A stretch of DNA of 64,000 nt, taken from Culex pipiens pallens. Taxonomy: Eukaryota > Arthropoda > Insecta > Diptera > Culicidae. Within the stretch, counting starts at the first letter, position 1, and the number at the start of each line of letters is the position of its first letter. The translations under genes and the position numbers were made by a program. The notes below the pieces were generated by a model. That model was not told the origin of the DNA. It saw only the letters and a list, made by a program, of their open reading frames with translations, and searched no databases. Below are positions 1 to 12,200 of this stretch, piece by piece. The stretch covers positions 10,664,520-10,728,519 of the forward strand of contig NC_068938.1 in the NCBI RefSeq assembly GCF_016801865.2, given 5' to 3'.

Positions 1-353
1 GTGTTCCGGGGGTCGTTACGGTTCGCTGATGATGCAATTGTCGTCGATGAACTTCTCCGATCGGAGATACTACAGTTGGATGAACTTGATTTACTGCTAT
101 ATTGGTTCCTTATCGCTATATCACTTTCGATTTTATCCGACCGAACGGCGGCGTTGGTGCCATTCCGGACGGTTAAGTTGTAGAGGCACTTGTTCAGCTT
201 AACTGGGTCGGTTGGCTGCTGAAGTGGCTGCTGCTGGGGCGAATTCATTTTCCGCATCCTTAAACCCGTAAGCCGGGGGATTCCGTTGGGTCCGATGTGG
301 TAATCTGGACGTCTGCCGATAACACGCTTAATGGACGTTGTCGTCGTCGTCAT
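1..353 (-). CDS. N-terminal coding exon of an unrecognised protein, open at the left edge
   Basis: Reading the minus strand from an ATG at 353..351 gives about 117 uninterrupted codons to the window edge. An in-frame stop (TAA) lies three codons upstream of that ATG, at 362..360. In-frame ATGs at 257 and 248 are alternative starts. The peptide begins MTTTTTSIKRVIGRRPDYHI, then a Gln/Pro stretch (near residue 40) and a long Ser/Thr/Asn-rich tail, so it looks disordered. I do not recognise the family. Support for coding is the open frame, a composition far from the AT-rich surroundings and the low-complexity but protein-like sequence. The rest of the gene lies left of the window. Promoter and 5'UTR must be to the right; a TCAGT initiator-like motif is on the minus strand at 664..660. 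A chance open frame is possible but less likely. Confidence 0.6.
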   Translation of the reverse strand, partial: MTTTTTSIKRVIGRRPDYHIGPNGIPRLTGLRMRKMNSPQQQPLQQPTDPVKLNKCLYNLTVRNGTNAAVRSDKIESDIAIRNQYSSKSSSSNCSISDRRSSSTTIASSANRNDPRN

Positions 354-939
354 GCCCAATTATTGTCACCCTTTTGCGAGTTGGGCCCTCTCTCAGTTCA
401 GATTCATTGATGAGCTGCCCGGCGTGCGCGCGCAAGTCTTTCTTTGTGAGGATCCTTCTTCAAGAGTCGGTTTCTTCAAGGTCGTCGACTCCCTTCGACG
501 CTGGTCAGTCTACTGACGTTTGCAAGCTGCTCTCGCGCTTAAACCCGGCATCACAGTAAACTGTGCTTTTTCATTGGTGAGGTGTTTCTTGGCTTTTTCA
601 ACTCTGTGGTGATTTTGATGATGAGGCTATAAAAGAAGTTCCGTATGACGACGACCGGTACTGACGGAGCTGATGATGGTGATGATGATGGTATTGGTGG
701 TATACCGTTGAGCCGGGAAATGGCTTGTGCGATGCTTAGTTGATAAGATGTTTTCTGTTGAAAATGTTTTATTGAAATAAGATGGAGTTGATAGAGCTGG
801 TTGGATTGAAAGAATGATTTATTCTAGAATTTTTATTTACATGAAATCATAAACTATTATTTACGTTTGCGAGTGCAAAGCGTGATGGCAAGTCATGAAT
901 ATTTATTCACAGCTACTAGATTATTCTTGTCCAACATAA
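354..939. other. 5' flank / probable 5'UTR and promoter of the left-edge minus-strand gene
   Basis: GC-richer than what follows, with CGTCGTC/GATGATG-type trinucleotide runs (630-700). No credible open reading frame was seen on either strand. A TCAGT-like initiator on the minus strand at 664..660 is compatible with a transcription start about 310 bp upstream of the proposed ATG, but that is inference. Confidence 0.3.
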
Positions 940-3158
940 CACGCAGAAAAATAAGGCATATTTGAATCAACAAAACGTTTTGTTGATTTGAAAATCAAGA
1001 TTTTTGTTGAATCAACGCTAAACGTCAAAGCAACTTTTCAAAACAATGAAATTTTTTTTGTGGAATTGAGAAAATCAAGGTTTGTTTCAACGCAAAATCG
1101 GCGTTGATTATATTCACAGGGTGGTTACAACTTTCCCAAAATCAAATCCGCGAAAACCGCGCCGAGCTTTTTCAAATCCGCGAAATCCGCGCCATACATT
1201 TTTTCGTGAAATTTCAAAACAATTCAGGATTTTTTTAAATACCAATTAACTACAAGATACAAAAACAACATAATTATTATAATTGTTCATTTTGTAAGAA
1301 CTATTTTAAAAATCTTTATAAATTATGTTTCACCGACAAAAATTTAAATTTGTGAAATAAATTTTGGGTTTACATAGAAAACTGCAAAAAAAAAGTTCTT
1401 CAAAAAGCATAAGAAAAAAATCTATTCGACAATGCTAAACTGCAGTGCAAATAAATTTCATACCAAATATCAAGAAAAAAACATTCGATATATACAATGA
1501 ATATTTTGGTGAATCAAACTTTTTTTTTATTCTAATATATAATAATAGTCGAGAACAGAACACTGATGAAGTCTGCAAGTAGTAGACGAAATACGTATCT
1601 GTCAAGATATTAAAAATATATAGCGGAATTAAAAGGAAGAACTCGTCTCTTTGTATTCACAGTAATGCATTCTGCTAAAACGCTCAACCAAACCACAATA
1701 TATTTTATTTTAGATTAATATTCCAGAATTAAGTTGAATTTAGTTGCCAGAAATGATTAATTCTGGAGGTTAATTCTACATCAAAATCTGAAACGTATTG
1801 TTAATACATTTAAAATTATTTTTTTTACAAATAAGCTTAACCAGCTCCCAATAAAAAAAATTATATCGCTAGCAATTTTTACGCAAATGATAGCAAATCA
1901 TGTGAAAGCTCAAAAAAACTTCAGATTGAAATTGTGAAAAAAAAAAATGCGTCAAATGTATTTGTAACATTGTTTCTTTTCACTTTTGAAAAACGAACAA
2001 TCAATTTGTATCTTTGGGCATTTTGTTTTAACTTAAAATATAATTCATTTAAAATGGAGTTTCAGAATGTTAAAATTTAGCTGAAATTTTGTCTGATAAA
2101 AGATTTTTGAATATCGCCTATTGCTATTTAAATAAAGTTTTAAGCATATATCGAAACTTTTAATTTGAACAACTACATTTGTTCTCATGAAAACGCCAGA
2201 AACATACATGTATTGAAATTTAAAAAAGAAATGTTACAAAGAATTCGAAAATGTAGTCTGCTTTCTGATTCAATCTGATTTTAATTTCAAATATAAATCA
2301 TAATCCTTTTATTTAATTCAAATAAGCTTTGAAAATTTCTATAATGGTCGCAGTGTTATTAAGGCTCTACAAAAAAAAAGCTTTGAAAAACTTGACTTCT
2401 ATTACTATTACTATTTTATCAAATTAAAATAATTTTAATTTATAACATATTTTTTCGAAAATAAATATAAATAATTAATTATATAGTTATCCCTTTTATG
2501 GCTGGAATCAGAGTGAGGTCATTTTAATAACTATTTTTGAATAATAAATACACAGTTCATTTTAATAATAGGTAGAATTCTTAAAAATTAAAACATATTT
2601 AATTTTCCTGGAAGGCCGACAAATTGCCAAACCAAGTACAAGTTGTTCCTCTTATTGGGATGTCAAACTGAATATTTTGTTATTGAGCTGAGTTCAGTTA
2701 TCATCTTTAGAAATTATAAAAATAAAAATAAACAAAAAAGGGCACCAATCTTTGTCGTAGATCGCAGTATGGTGATCACCACATGAATGAAATCAAAAAT
2801 TTAATCAGAACAAAGTTTGTTGATTCAAATTTTTTCACATCCAACACCCAGCCTTTAGCAAAAATTGAAAAAAAAGTTTATGAGAGCTAGAATTTTGGTT
2901 TTAATTTTGTTCTTTTTGCTTTTTACCAGAGATATATAAATTAAATTAAACAAAAAAAAAGAATAAAAAATATTTTTAAGTTTTGTAAATCCGCGCGCCA
3001 ACGCTGACTAAATCCGCGCCAAATCCGCAAAAATCGCGAAATTCGCGAAATTCGCGAAATCCGCGAAAATCGCGAAAGTGTAACCACCCTGTATTTAACA
3101 AAAAAATTGTTGAATCAAACCTCGTACAGGCTGATCGTACAAAATATTTTTCTGCATT
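940..3158. repeat. Short TIR element (MITE), split by a nested insertion
   Basis: Starts CACGCAGAAAAATAAG and ends with the degraded complement near 3152-3158. The outer pieces (940-1116 and 3092-3158) match the intact 217-bp element at 3848-4064 read in the opposite orientation, including the TTGTTGATTC repeats and the GAATCAACGCTAAACGTC segment. The middle (1117-3091) is a separate inserted element. The pieces on both sides fit together like the uninterrupted copy, which gives the order of insertion. Confidence 0.8.
1117..3091. mobile_element. hAT-like non-autonomous element with CAGGGTGGTTACA termini
   Basis: Perfect 13-bp terminal inverted repeats: CAGGGTGGTTACA at 1117-1129 and its complement at 3079-3091. 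Subterminal runs of CGCGAAA/TTTCGCG motifs occur at both ends (1147-1200 and 2989-3078). The flanks TATTCA and TATTTA differ by one base and may be a decayed target duplication. The interior is AT-rich, about 1.95 kb, with no transposase-like frame. The related element at 51077-52703 has the same kind of ends and a perfect 8-bp duplication, which suggests hAT. Confidence 0.75.
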
Positions 3159-3847
3159 TAGTTAAAAAAATTGAATTCTCAGATTTGACTCAAATTTGGC
3201 ATGGGAGTTCCTTGACCAAAATAATTAGAAGCGTTTTTTCAGTTCGGCGGTTAGGATGTTTCTATCTGGAATAGGGAATAGGGTAGTTTCGTTTTTATCT
3301 ATATTTTACGTCAAAAATCAATCCGGCCCGCGGGCCTGACCAATTTTTCACTTAAATTTTACATAAAAACAATATTTTTTCAAACTTTTGAAAAAGTTTT
3401 GTTCACTGGTCATCTGAGAACCGATTCCATCAAAGAAAACATGAAAAAATTAACAATTGTAATTTTGACGATCAAAAATGTGAAAATTGAGCCGAAAAGG
3501 TTGGGCAGGCCTGCTCTAGAGTACATAAGGCTACGTGTTAAGTTTTTACGAAAAAAAATGGATTTTCTCCAGTTTTGTATAACAAAGTACTGAATATTTT
3601 TAGCTTTTCTGAAAGAGCAGATGATTTTAAAACCAACCTGCCTCTATAAATCGTATGGGACATTTATACAAACAGGGGAAGTTTAATGCGATTGGCAATT
3701 TTGAAATGAAGTCTAAACTTGAAGTTCAGTTTTAAAATCTTCCAAAACTAGGAAAACTTTCAAAATCAACTATTTGAGTACTAATAGCATCAAAGTGTTG
3801 ATTAATTAAATCTCTCATTAAATTTTGAAGTAATGTTAAATATCAAA
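3159..3847. other. AT-rich intergenic DNA with repeat fragments
   Basis: No gene seen. 3325-3340 holds a CCGGCCCGCGGGCC-like palindrome, as in hAT ends. 3520-3565 (ACATAAGGCTACGTGTTAAG and following) is repeated at about 60135-60180 inside the zinc-finger gene intron, so it is a dispersed family. Confidence 0.5.
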
Positions 3848-4064
3848 CACGCAGAAAAATGTTTAGTAGAATCTGCCTGTACGAGGTTTGCTTCAACAAA
3901 AAATTTGCGTTGAAACAAACCTTGATTTTCTCAATACCACAAAAGTCTTTTATTGTTTTGAAAAAGTTGCTGACGTTGACGTTTAGCGTTGATTCAACAA
4001 AAATGATAATTTTCGAATCAACAAAATGTTTTGTTGATTCAAACACGTCTTATTTTTCTGCGTG
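3848..4064. repeat. Intact 217-bp MITE, second copy of the 940-3158 family
   Basis: Terminal inverted repeats are CACGCAGAAAAAT at the left and CTTATTTTTCTGCGTG at the right. The body is an imperfect palindrome built from TTGTTGATTC-type repeats, which explains open frames on both strands. No transposase; no clear target duplication. Confidence 0.8.
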
Positions 4065-5714
4065 AATGATTAATTCAATAAGTATTTTTTCGATAAACAG
4101 GTGTTAAATAAAAAGCGTAAATTTGAATAAAAAAATGTGTTGCTTTCGTAAAGGATAGCAGGATCATCCACAAAACATTACACACTACTTCATTGTGCAA
4201 TTACTTTTTCCCATATTTGGGTCGAACCCGTCACCTTCTCGCAGTTGGGCTTGTATGCATACCAAAACTGCAGCAGCAGCACAACAACGGTTGATGTTTT
4301 TCGACACTTTAATTGCCCATTGATCACCGTCACCGTACTATAAAGTGTGGCCCAAGTAGCACGTTTTATTGCGCTCGCGCTTTTCGGTCACTCTTGTACG
4401 AGACCACACTTAAGAAGAGAGGTGGCTTAAGTACGTGCGCTTAAGGTTTTGAGAGGTGCTCAGAGGTATGCAAAAACCAGAAGTGGTCTCAAGTTGTGGT
4501 GGAGCGTGCCGATCTACTGGTTCGGCATGAAGAAGTGAGAGGGAGTCAAAGTCTGAGGAGTACTGTAGCAAACCATAGCAGCATGTACTGGACTGACTAG
4601 AAACGCGAGGGTGGCTGCTGGCTCAATGGACAAATGAGATACTGAGCGAGAACAAAAAAAAACTAGTTTATCTTGTTTTCCAGTGATCATTTTCACTCTG
4701 TTCTACAGACCATACATAGCGAGGCTGCTGTAACATTATAGGAAAGTGATTGTTGCCCTGATTCATCACGCTCTGTGCTGGCAGGCAACTGGCTTTTCCT
4801 AAAACGAAACTCCTCCAGTTTTTATAACAACAATCGAGACGCGGAGTGGCCAAACTCCATAGTTGATCCCATCTGTGAAGACGCAAGAAATATCCGCTTT
4901 TGTTCTTGACTTAGTGGGGCGCGCGCAGATTGCATTGAATTGGCGATATCAAAACAGCCGCGCGTCCGTCCACCTTCGCAAAAAATAATATTTAAAATAA
5001 ATACCCACGGCGTCGTCATCGACTTCGGTGGTGGCGTGAAGAATTAGCGCGAAGGAACGACTTTTAATGTTGGATATAAAAGAAGGAGACAATAAATCCG
5101 GGACGCAAAAAAGAGACCACTTTCCATAACAATAATTAACCATGAAATCGAATAAACAAAAATGGCAATGCCATGAACGGGCATGGTAATGCGTGCAAAA
5201 ATGAGCCTCAGGGTGGTCGAATACTTCTGAAGCTATAAAATTCCCAAGTTTTCTTCAACTGGGAATATTTATTATAATTCTTGACTATTCATATTCTGAA
5301 AAAGGTCGTTACAAATATTTGTATAGTTGATGTTAAAGTCGTATTGTCGTTTTGGCGATTCTTCAAAGCTCCCTTTAAAAAATTACAACAAACTCAAAGA
5401 ATCAAAAGTTATATTGAATTTTGATAAACCAAATATTTAAAAAAAAAGTAGTTGGTCCAATATTTTGAACATTCCCTTCCAGCTAAATGCTTGTACAGCC
5501 CAGAAAAAAATTACCCCTGTTTCACCAGCAGAAAACTGTTTTATAGATTTTTTTAAGCAAATGAGCCAATTTTGAGCGAACTTGGTAAAGATTAACCCAT
5601 TGATTTCCGAGGCTGAAGCTGGCGAAAAAGTGAATTTCATTCAAAAATGACTTTTTTTTATTCGCTTATAAATTTTCAGAATCAAGTTGTACAGCTTTGG
5701 TATATTCGACAAAT
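4065..5714. other. Intergenic DNA with a GC-richer stretch (4320-5150), no recognisable gene
   Basis: 4340-4500 and 4850-5060 are GC-richer, with GAGAGG/CTTAAG motifs that recur loosely at 10500-10660 and 14160-14300. These could be promoter or 5' exon DNA of the left-edge gene, but no splice-supported exon was found. Open frames on the minus strand at 4514-5143 are short, mutually overlapping and have no recognisable product. Confidence 0.35.
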
Positions 5715-5947
5715 CTGGAGCAACATTTGAAAAGGGCGCATAAGCATTTTGACAGCTTGAACTATTATGCGAATTCCGAGCCAACAGGTAACTATTTAAC
5801 AAAACCCTCACCGTTAGAAGGTTGCTGGGAAGGCCAGCTATTGTTTAACACATCGAGTTTTGTGAAAAAGTTACCTGTTAGCTCGGAATTTACAAAATAG
5901 TTCTAGCTGTCAAAATGCTTATCCGCCCTTTTCTCGTGTTGCTCCAG
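5715..5947. repeat. Hairpin MITE, 233 bp
   Basis: Long imperfect inverted repeat. The left arm runs CTGGAGCAACA ... AAGCATTTTGACAGCT ... CCGAGCCAACAGGTAACT, and the right arm is its complement, ending TGTTGCTCCAG. The arms are about 80 bp and the spacer about 70 bp. There is no coding potential; the open frame across it is a by-product. Confidence 0.75.
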
Positions 5948-7252
5948 AAATAAGTTGTATGTCATTAAATTTTCATAAGGCTGGTACAAATTTTCAAGTT
6001 TTTGTCACCCCCCTTCAAAGCTTGCCCGAAAAATCAGGGGGCAAATAAATATTTTTTCAAAGAACTTCAAAATTTCAATGGAAATTTAAGTGCAATCAGC
6101 TAAAATTGATTTAAAATGCATTTCCCTGCGTTTGAAATCATTTTTGGCATGTTTGGGTTGATCTTTAAACATATTTTAAATTTTTGAAAATGTTCGATGA
6201 TTAGTTTTTTTTTTGCTAAAGTTTTTTGTTTTCGTTAAATCTTACTTTTTTTGAAAAATAATGAATGCAAAACAACTAAACTAGTGTAAAATGCAGAAAA
6301 AAGCAGCTTCATAATTTTTTTTTTACTTTTATTTTTTAAAGGGTTAAAACGGATCAAAATAAACATTTTTATGTATGTTTCTATTGTGAAATTGTCTCAG
6401 GAACACGAATATGATAAAATTATCACCAGAAAATGGGACCTAAGGGGTCCCCCGAGCAAAAATTTACAACCAAAAACTTCACTAAAAGTAAAAGTGTCTA
6501 TTTAATATGTTAAACTGCCTTATCCAAAGCGTTCTCAGTCTCAGATGGTAGTCCCAAATGTCCCCTGCAAGCTGCAGTTCGAACCGAGTTGATATCTGGA
6601 TGGAACACTTTTTTATTTGAGTTTGAAAATTATGCTATTTTTTCACTAAAATGCCAATAACTCCCTTTAGATTTAACCAATCGGGATGCTCTACCCTGCA
6701 TTTTGTTGCATTTTTTAAGCCCTTTCAGATGCATTTTGAATTTTGAAATTTAATTGAATTTTGCCAAAGTTATAGCCTTTTTAAGATTTTTGACGTTTTT
6801 GAACCTTTAAACTTTGTGTCCCGATTTGCCCCACTTCCCGTTGACCTAGAGTGCTCATATTTTGGCCAGATGCTATTTTTATATGTACAAACAAACCCTG
6901 AAAATTTCAGGCAGATTGGTGAGGTCCAAACGACGTCCTATACAAAGGGGTATGCCCTGTTCGTGGACGCGCTCTTAAAACACTTTTCGCATTCAAATGT
7001 TGAGACTATGGCTTGTTATGTCAATTTTTATATTTTTTTGCCATCTTAGTGACTTTTAGAAAAAGTTTTAGAAAGGTTAAAACTAATTTGACCTTATTTT
7101 TTAGTGGTAAAATCCAAACTGCAAACAAAAAGTACTTTAGTGATATTTTTATAATGTGCACCGTTTTTTAGTTAAAACAATTTTTAGGTAACTTTTTTGA
7201 AAATAGTCACAGTTTTTTTAATTTTTAAAATAAGTACCGATGCCCGCCCATT
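5948..7252. other. AT-rich intergenic DNA, nothing recognised
   Basis: Mostly poly-A/T-rich sequence. A GC-richer stretch at 6800-6990 carries a 77-codon open frame with no recognisable domain. Confidence 0.5.
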
Positions 7253-7410
7253 TTCGAAATAGTAGTTTATGCAACAAGTTGCAAAAAGAGGATTTTTTCA
7301 GCACGAGTCGTACATTTATCCAACGAGGTTCACCGAGTTGGATAAATACGACGAGTGCTGAAAAAATCAAGTTTTGCAACGAGTTCCATACAACATTTTT
7401 TGCAATTCCG
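7253..7410. repeat. Hairpin MITE, about 158 bp
   Basis: Inverted repeat centred near 7332. Core arms are TTTTTTCAGCACGAGTCGTA ... TTTATCCAACG and the complementary CGAGTTGGATAAATACGACG ... AGTGCTGAAAAAA. Open frames on both strands follow from the palindrome. A smaller palindrome of AAAAGTTCAACTTTTCAGCAC type follows at 7508-7560. Confidence 0.7.
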
Positions 7411-8287
7411 AGAAACACCCATTGAGTGAAATTTTAAGTCGAATTTTCATGTATTTTCTCAATAAATCGTTTAAATCAAAAAAGTGTTACTTTTCGAAAC
7501 AAGTGCTGAAAAGTTCAACTTTTCAGCACCCATTTCAGTGCTGAAAAGTAGAACTTTTAAGCATTTATTTTGAAAAGTGTTGCTATTCGATTCTGTTATT
7601 TTTGGTACAGAAAAGTAGGCTATTTCGTCGCTCAAGAATGACAGGAAAAGTAAGTAGTTTCACGACGGAATTGCAAAAAAATATTTTCGAAGAGCTGAGA
7701 AAACATTTTGCAGTCGTTGGCCACCTACGGCGCCCGCCATGTCAGTTTGTAGATCTCGAGGGGACGTGACGGGAATGTTGGTATGCACAGGTTGTTGAAA
7801 TCTCAAAATCTAGCCTTGGCTTTTTAATGTTAAATTGCAATTGAAAGTTACCTTTTCATCTAAAGTTTTAGTGAAACATTACCAATTTTCAATTGTTCGA
7901 ATAGAAAATATCAATTATTAATTTGTCTGAGAACTTTTAAAGATTGTACATCTTGTGGCTGAGTTTTTTTAAATTTATTTTCAGCATTATTGAAATATTG
8001 TTCCATTCAATTGCCAACCTCTAAATTGATGATCCACTGTATCAACATTATACAAGGGTATATTTTTTTTAGTTGAATTTTTATAAGTTAAAAATCTCAC
8101 GGTTGAATATCTGGAGCTCCTACGGCTTTTCGTCCCATTTAAACGCATGTAATGAAAGGCCGTATGAGCAAATGTTGTGTCAGAATATAACCTCTTTTTG
8201 ATGTAATTTCATCTCAATGTAAATTTACACATTATTAAAGACAATATTACACATTTTGCAGACATTAAATCTGTCCATGTTCCTAGA
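7411..8287. other. AT-rich intergenic DNA, nothing recognised
   Basis: Apart from the small palindrome at 7508-7560 and a GC-richer patch at 7715-7770, no feature was identified. Confidence 0.5.
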
Positions 8288-9202
8288 TACCGTAAACCGG
8301 GGTGACATTGATAGGATTTAAATATATTTGTGGAATATTTTCCAACTGGTAAGGGTTTTCTCAAGACTATTATTTTTTAAACATGTACTAGGGTAGGCCA
8401 CACAAGGTCCATGCACTATTTTTGAAAAAAAGTTTTTTCAATAGTGTTTAAAAAAATAGTTGCGTTGAAAATTCTTATTTTGAATACCGGGGTGACTTTG
8501 ATAGTCATAGTTTTTGTTGTTAAAATCAGGTTAAAGGTGTTCAAATTTTATTTTTGCGTCGAATGTACCATCGCTAAGGTTGCTGATATAGTTTTTAACA
8601 AAAAAATCAATGTTTATATTTAGTTAACTAAGTTTATAAGCTTTTTAACAAAATACATATAAATTTTAGGTAAAATTGTTAAAAAGTCAGAATTTTGCCT
8701 GAAATTTGTTAAAAATAGTTTTGTTTATAAAATTATCGATTCATATTGCATTTTAAACTGAATTCAAAGCACGAATCAAATTTGTTACATTTTGTATAAA
8801 ATTTGTTCTACTGAAAATGCCTTCAAATTTGGAAATTTTATTTAATTATGTTTCAAAAACACACAATTTTTATTATTTACTAACTTCGTTTACCTTCTCC
8901 TAGTGGAAAATTGTCCGAAGAATCCGAAAATGCATTCCGTTTTCCGATTTGAAATCATGTTCATTGAGAAAATCATGACACTTTGAGAATATGAAAATAA
9001 TGCTATTCATCAACGTTTTCTTAATTATAGTTAACTAACTTTTTAAACTTTTCAAAATTTAATGAAAACTTCTTCTAGAAGTACCTTGAACCTTTCTCTA
9101 CTCCGGTCAGTATGATTCCATGCAATTCCGTACGTATTTTATTTGTACTCTTTATTTTGCGAAAAAATCTCAAACCTATCACAGTCACCCCATTTTACGG
9201 TA
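8288..9202. repeat. TIR element with TACCGTAAA..GGGGTGAC ends
   Basis: Left end TACCGTAAACCGGGGTGAC (8288) matches the complement of GTCACCCCATTTTACGGTA (ends 9202). The flanks are compatible with a TA target. The motif GGGGTGACTTTGATAG is repeated internally at about 8490. No transposase frame. Confidence 0.7.
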
Positions 9203-12200
9203 CAACATTACCATAATTTTTTGGGTGTAAATCTTTATTTCAACTTGTATTCTTTTAAAACTAGTTTTACCCATTTTGCCCTAAATTCCCCATTGCACAC
9301 TGAACGAGACAACCAAATTAGCACACTAATTGGCAGGTTTGGCTCTTTCCATTCCATTTCAATAAATCATCCCAAAGCGCGAAGCTCTGGCAGAGGAAAA
9401 AATAAAACGTTGTCAACCCAAAAATAAAACGAAAACGCATAATTTCGATCCTCAAATTTCGAAAAAGAAATCGCAACTGGTACGTGCTCTTAAAATGTGG
9501 TCAAAGTTGGCTAAACCAAGCTGACACATTCGGCACGCAGCGTTACCATCAACAAGTCACCAGGCTTTTTATGTAAATAACCCACCTCAGGCAGGTGGTT
9601 ATAGACAGGTAGTTATCAAAAACTGTGCTTTAGGGGAGATTGACTAATTGTTTTTCTTCACGAATTTAGATTACGATACCAAAATTGAACCCAGTCAACC
9701 CTAATCGATCAGAGACGTCGTGACGCCTCAATACACGCGAAAGTTTGCCACTTTCTTCTCTGACGCTGTCGCATTTTCGCACATTGGTTTTCCTCTTTGC
9801 GCAAACGATTCACAAAAACATGCTGCCAGCATTGACTTGCATATATGCGCCTCAACTCAACTTGAGATTTCACAATTCCATTCCATTCAGGCGGTGAAGA
9901 CTCTCACCTTTTTCAGCTTTCTCAGCTCTCGTTTGGTGTTATTTAATTATGATCTTTCCCTCAGGTCTGATTCTAGTCTGGCAAGATATTTGAGTCTTGA
10001 TACTGAAAAATCACCACCTTTTTCTGAGTCACACACCGTCGTTCCTCCACTCTAGTTGTGTGTGATAGCTATATCTGGTTTAATAAGCCCGTTTTGAGGT
10101 TTTATATAACATTCCACCACACGACAACGCGACTTAGCTCGCGTGGCGTGTCTCCGCCAAGATTCCACCGCTCAGCTGCTGCTTCTAGTATGCATTTTGA
10201 ATACGCGATCAGTGCGGCACAACTTTTTTAAATGTCACTCCTTCTGGCCTGACTCCGTGCTCAGAATTTATCTCCTTAGCCTGAGCGATCCGCAACTTCT
10301 ATCTCCAAGATCCTCGAAGATCAACCGGCCGAACCTGCGACGAAGTTGACGGGGTTGAAATGTCTATCAAAGTCAATCGAAATTAATTAACTGTGGGGAA
10401 TCACGCGTCCAGCGTGCGCGTCGTTTGTGCGACTTTCTACACGAGCAGAACTAAACAAAATGTTGGAGAAGAGCGCGCGCGTGGTTGTCCGGCGGAGTTT
10501 GGCTGACTGACTGAACCTACTGACTTAGTTGAGGCTGCCGGCTGTGTTGGCTTAGCTATGCTCACTCTTTTGCTCAGTTTTGTTTTTTCTCTCCCCGGCA
10601 TGTTGAGTGAGCGAGTTTTGAGACTCTCAAACTGATGCTTAAGTTTCTCTTGAGGGATTGTGCAGTGATTGCAGATTTTATGTGTTGTTATGAATAATTA
10701 CAAATATAATTTTAAATTTTATTGATTCTACTAATTTACACAAAAAAATGTAACATTGAAATAAAATTTTCTAATCAAGCTATAAATTGGTGGAGCTGTA
10801 GGTGTAGATACTATCAAAACAAGCAAGAATCTCGCCTTTTTAAGAAATTTTTTAAAAACCGCAATTTTCAACTGCGTTATATTCCAAAATTAAAGAAGGT
10901 TGATGTAGGACTCATTTTGAAGAAAATTGGACGTTAAATCGGTTGATGAAGTTGTGATTTTAAAATTTTACATTGAGCTCATATTTAACCCTGTATTGCC
11001 CAAATTTTTCTTTCGAAATGTTTTATTTTTCTCATGGTCAGGAGGTCATTTTGAGCAACTTTTGTTCTACGAAAAACTTTATTTCTCTTCTTTGTTTTTC
11101 TTGTTTCAATTGTTAGTATGTTAATTTGCATTCATCTTGTTTAGTTAATTTTTGTTTTTGGTAGTATTTTGCCTATTCTACCAACTCCTGTCATTACGTT
11201 TTGCCTATCTATTTTTTCACGTTTTTGCAGTCACTTTTTAAATTGTTTGCTTGTTGTTCACATTTTCTGCTATAAAATGGCACCATTATCATTTAAATTG
11301 TAAAAAAAATGCGTAGAAGCACAGTCTGAAACACTAAAAAAACTTATTTCTTTTTACTTGAATTAAGGAAATGTTAGTAAAAAACGCAGCCAAAGTTGAC
11401 CCCTTAAAAAATTTCATTTAAAAAAAATGGCAAGTCACATAAAACAATTCAAACTTCCAGCCATAAAAATTTCTAAAATTTTCAGAGTTATTCTTTCCAA
11501 TGATTTTTAAAGTTCAAAAATTAGTTGAAAAATTGATTTTTGGCGATTTTTCAGATCTAAGCCCGTCTAGAGGCGGGGTTAGGTTGTAGAGGGTTAACTA
11601 AAGTTTTCAACATCGTGTTCCTGAGAAAATTTTACTTAGGATTTCTAATTTTGGTATTTTTTTCCTTTTTGTTTACGACATATAGAATTCTGAGTTGAAA
11701 CATTTGGGAACGTTCTTTTATTACGTAACGCAAAAAACTGGATTTTTGGACCCCTCAATCCATACAAATTTTATCTTTTTTGAACGCTCCCTTACCTAAA
11801 AATATGACAATTCGACTAACAACATGCTCACGCATCGGCACTGCCATGAAAGCTAATGCTCTGCTACGAAACAACACGCGCACTTGCTAGGACATTTTTA
11901 TGGTAATTATCAGGGGGCGACATCTATATCTCACTACAGGCAGCTCGCCCGTAGCCAACACAAACTGTCAACTTCGGCACCAGAACAAAAGGGAAATGTC
12001 AACTACGGCTCCAGCACAAAAGAACAGCTGTTCGTTACGGAACCAAAACAAAGCAACTGCGCTGTAAAAAAAGTACAAAAACTGCAGGCATAAAATGGAA
12101 ATAACGTAGTTATTGTTTTTATGTAAAATTTTACCGCAATGTACGTTTAAAAGTTAGTGTATGTTTGTGAGGTGATTTTTATCAATTTATTTGCAAAATT

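Noticed and set aside
4220..4245. B-box-like GGGTTCGACCC on the minus strand
   Set aside because: No A box or cloverleaf at the right distance.
9720..10055. 111-codon plus-strand frame in a GC-richer patch
   Set aside because: No recognisable similarity, unremarkable codon use and no splice sites to neighbours.
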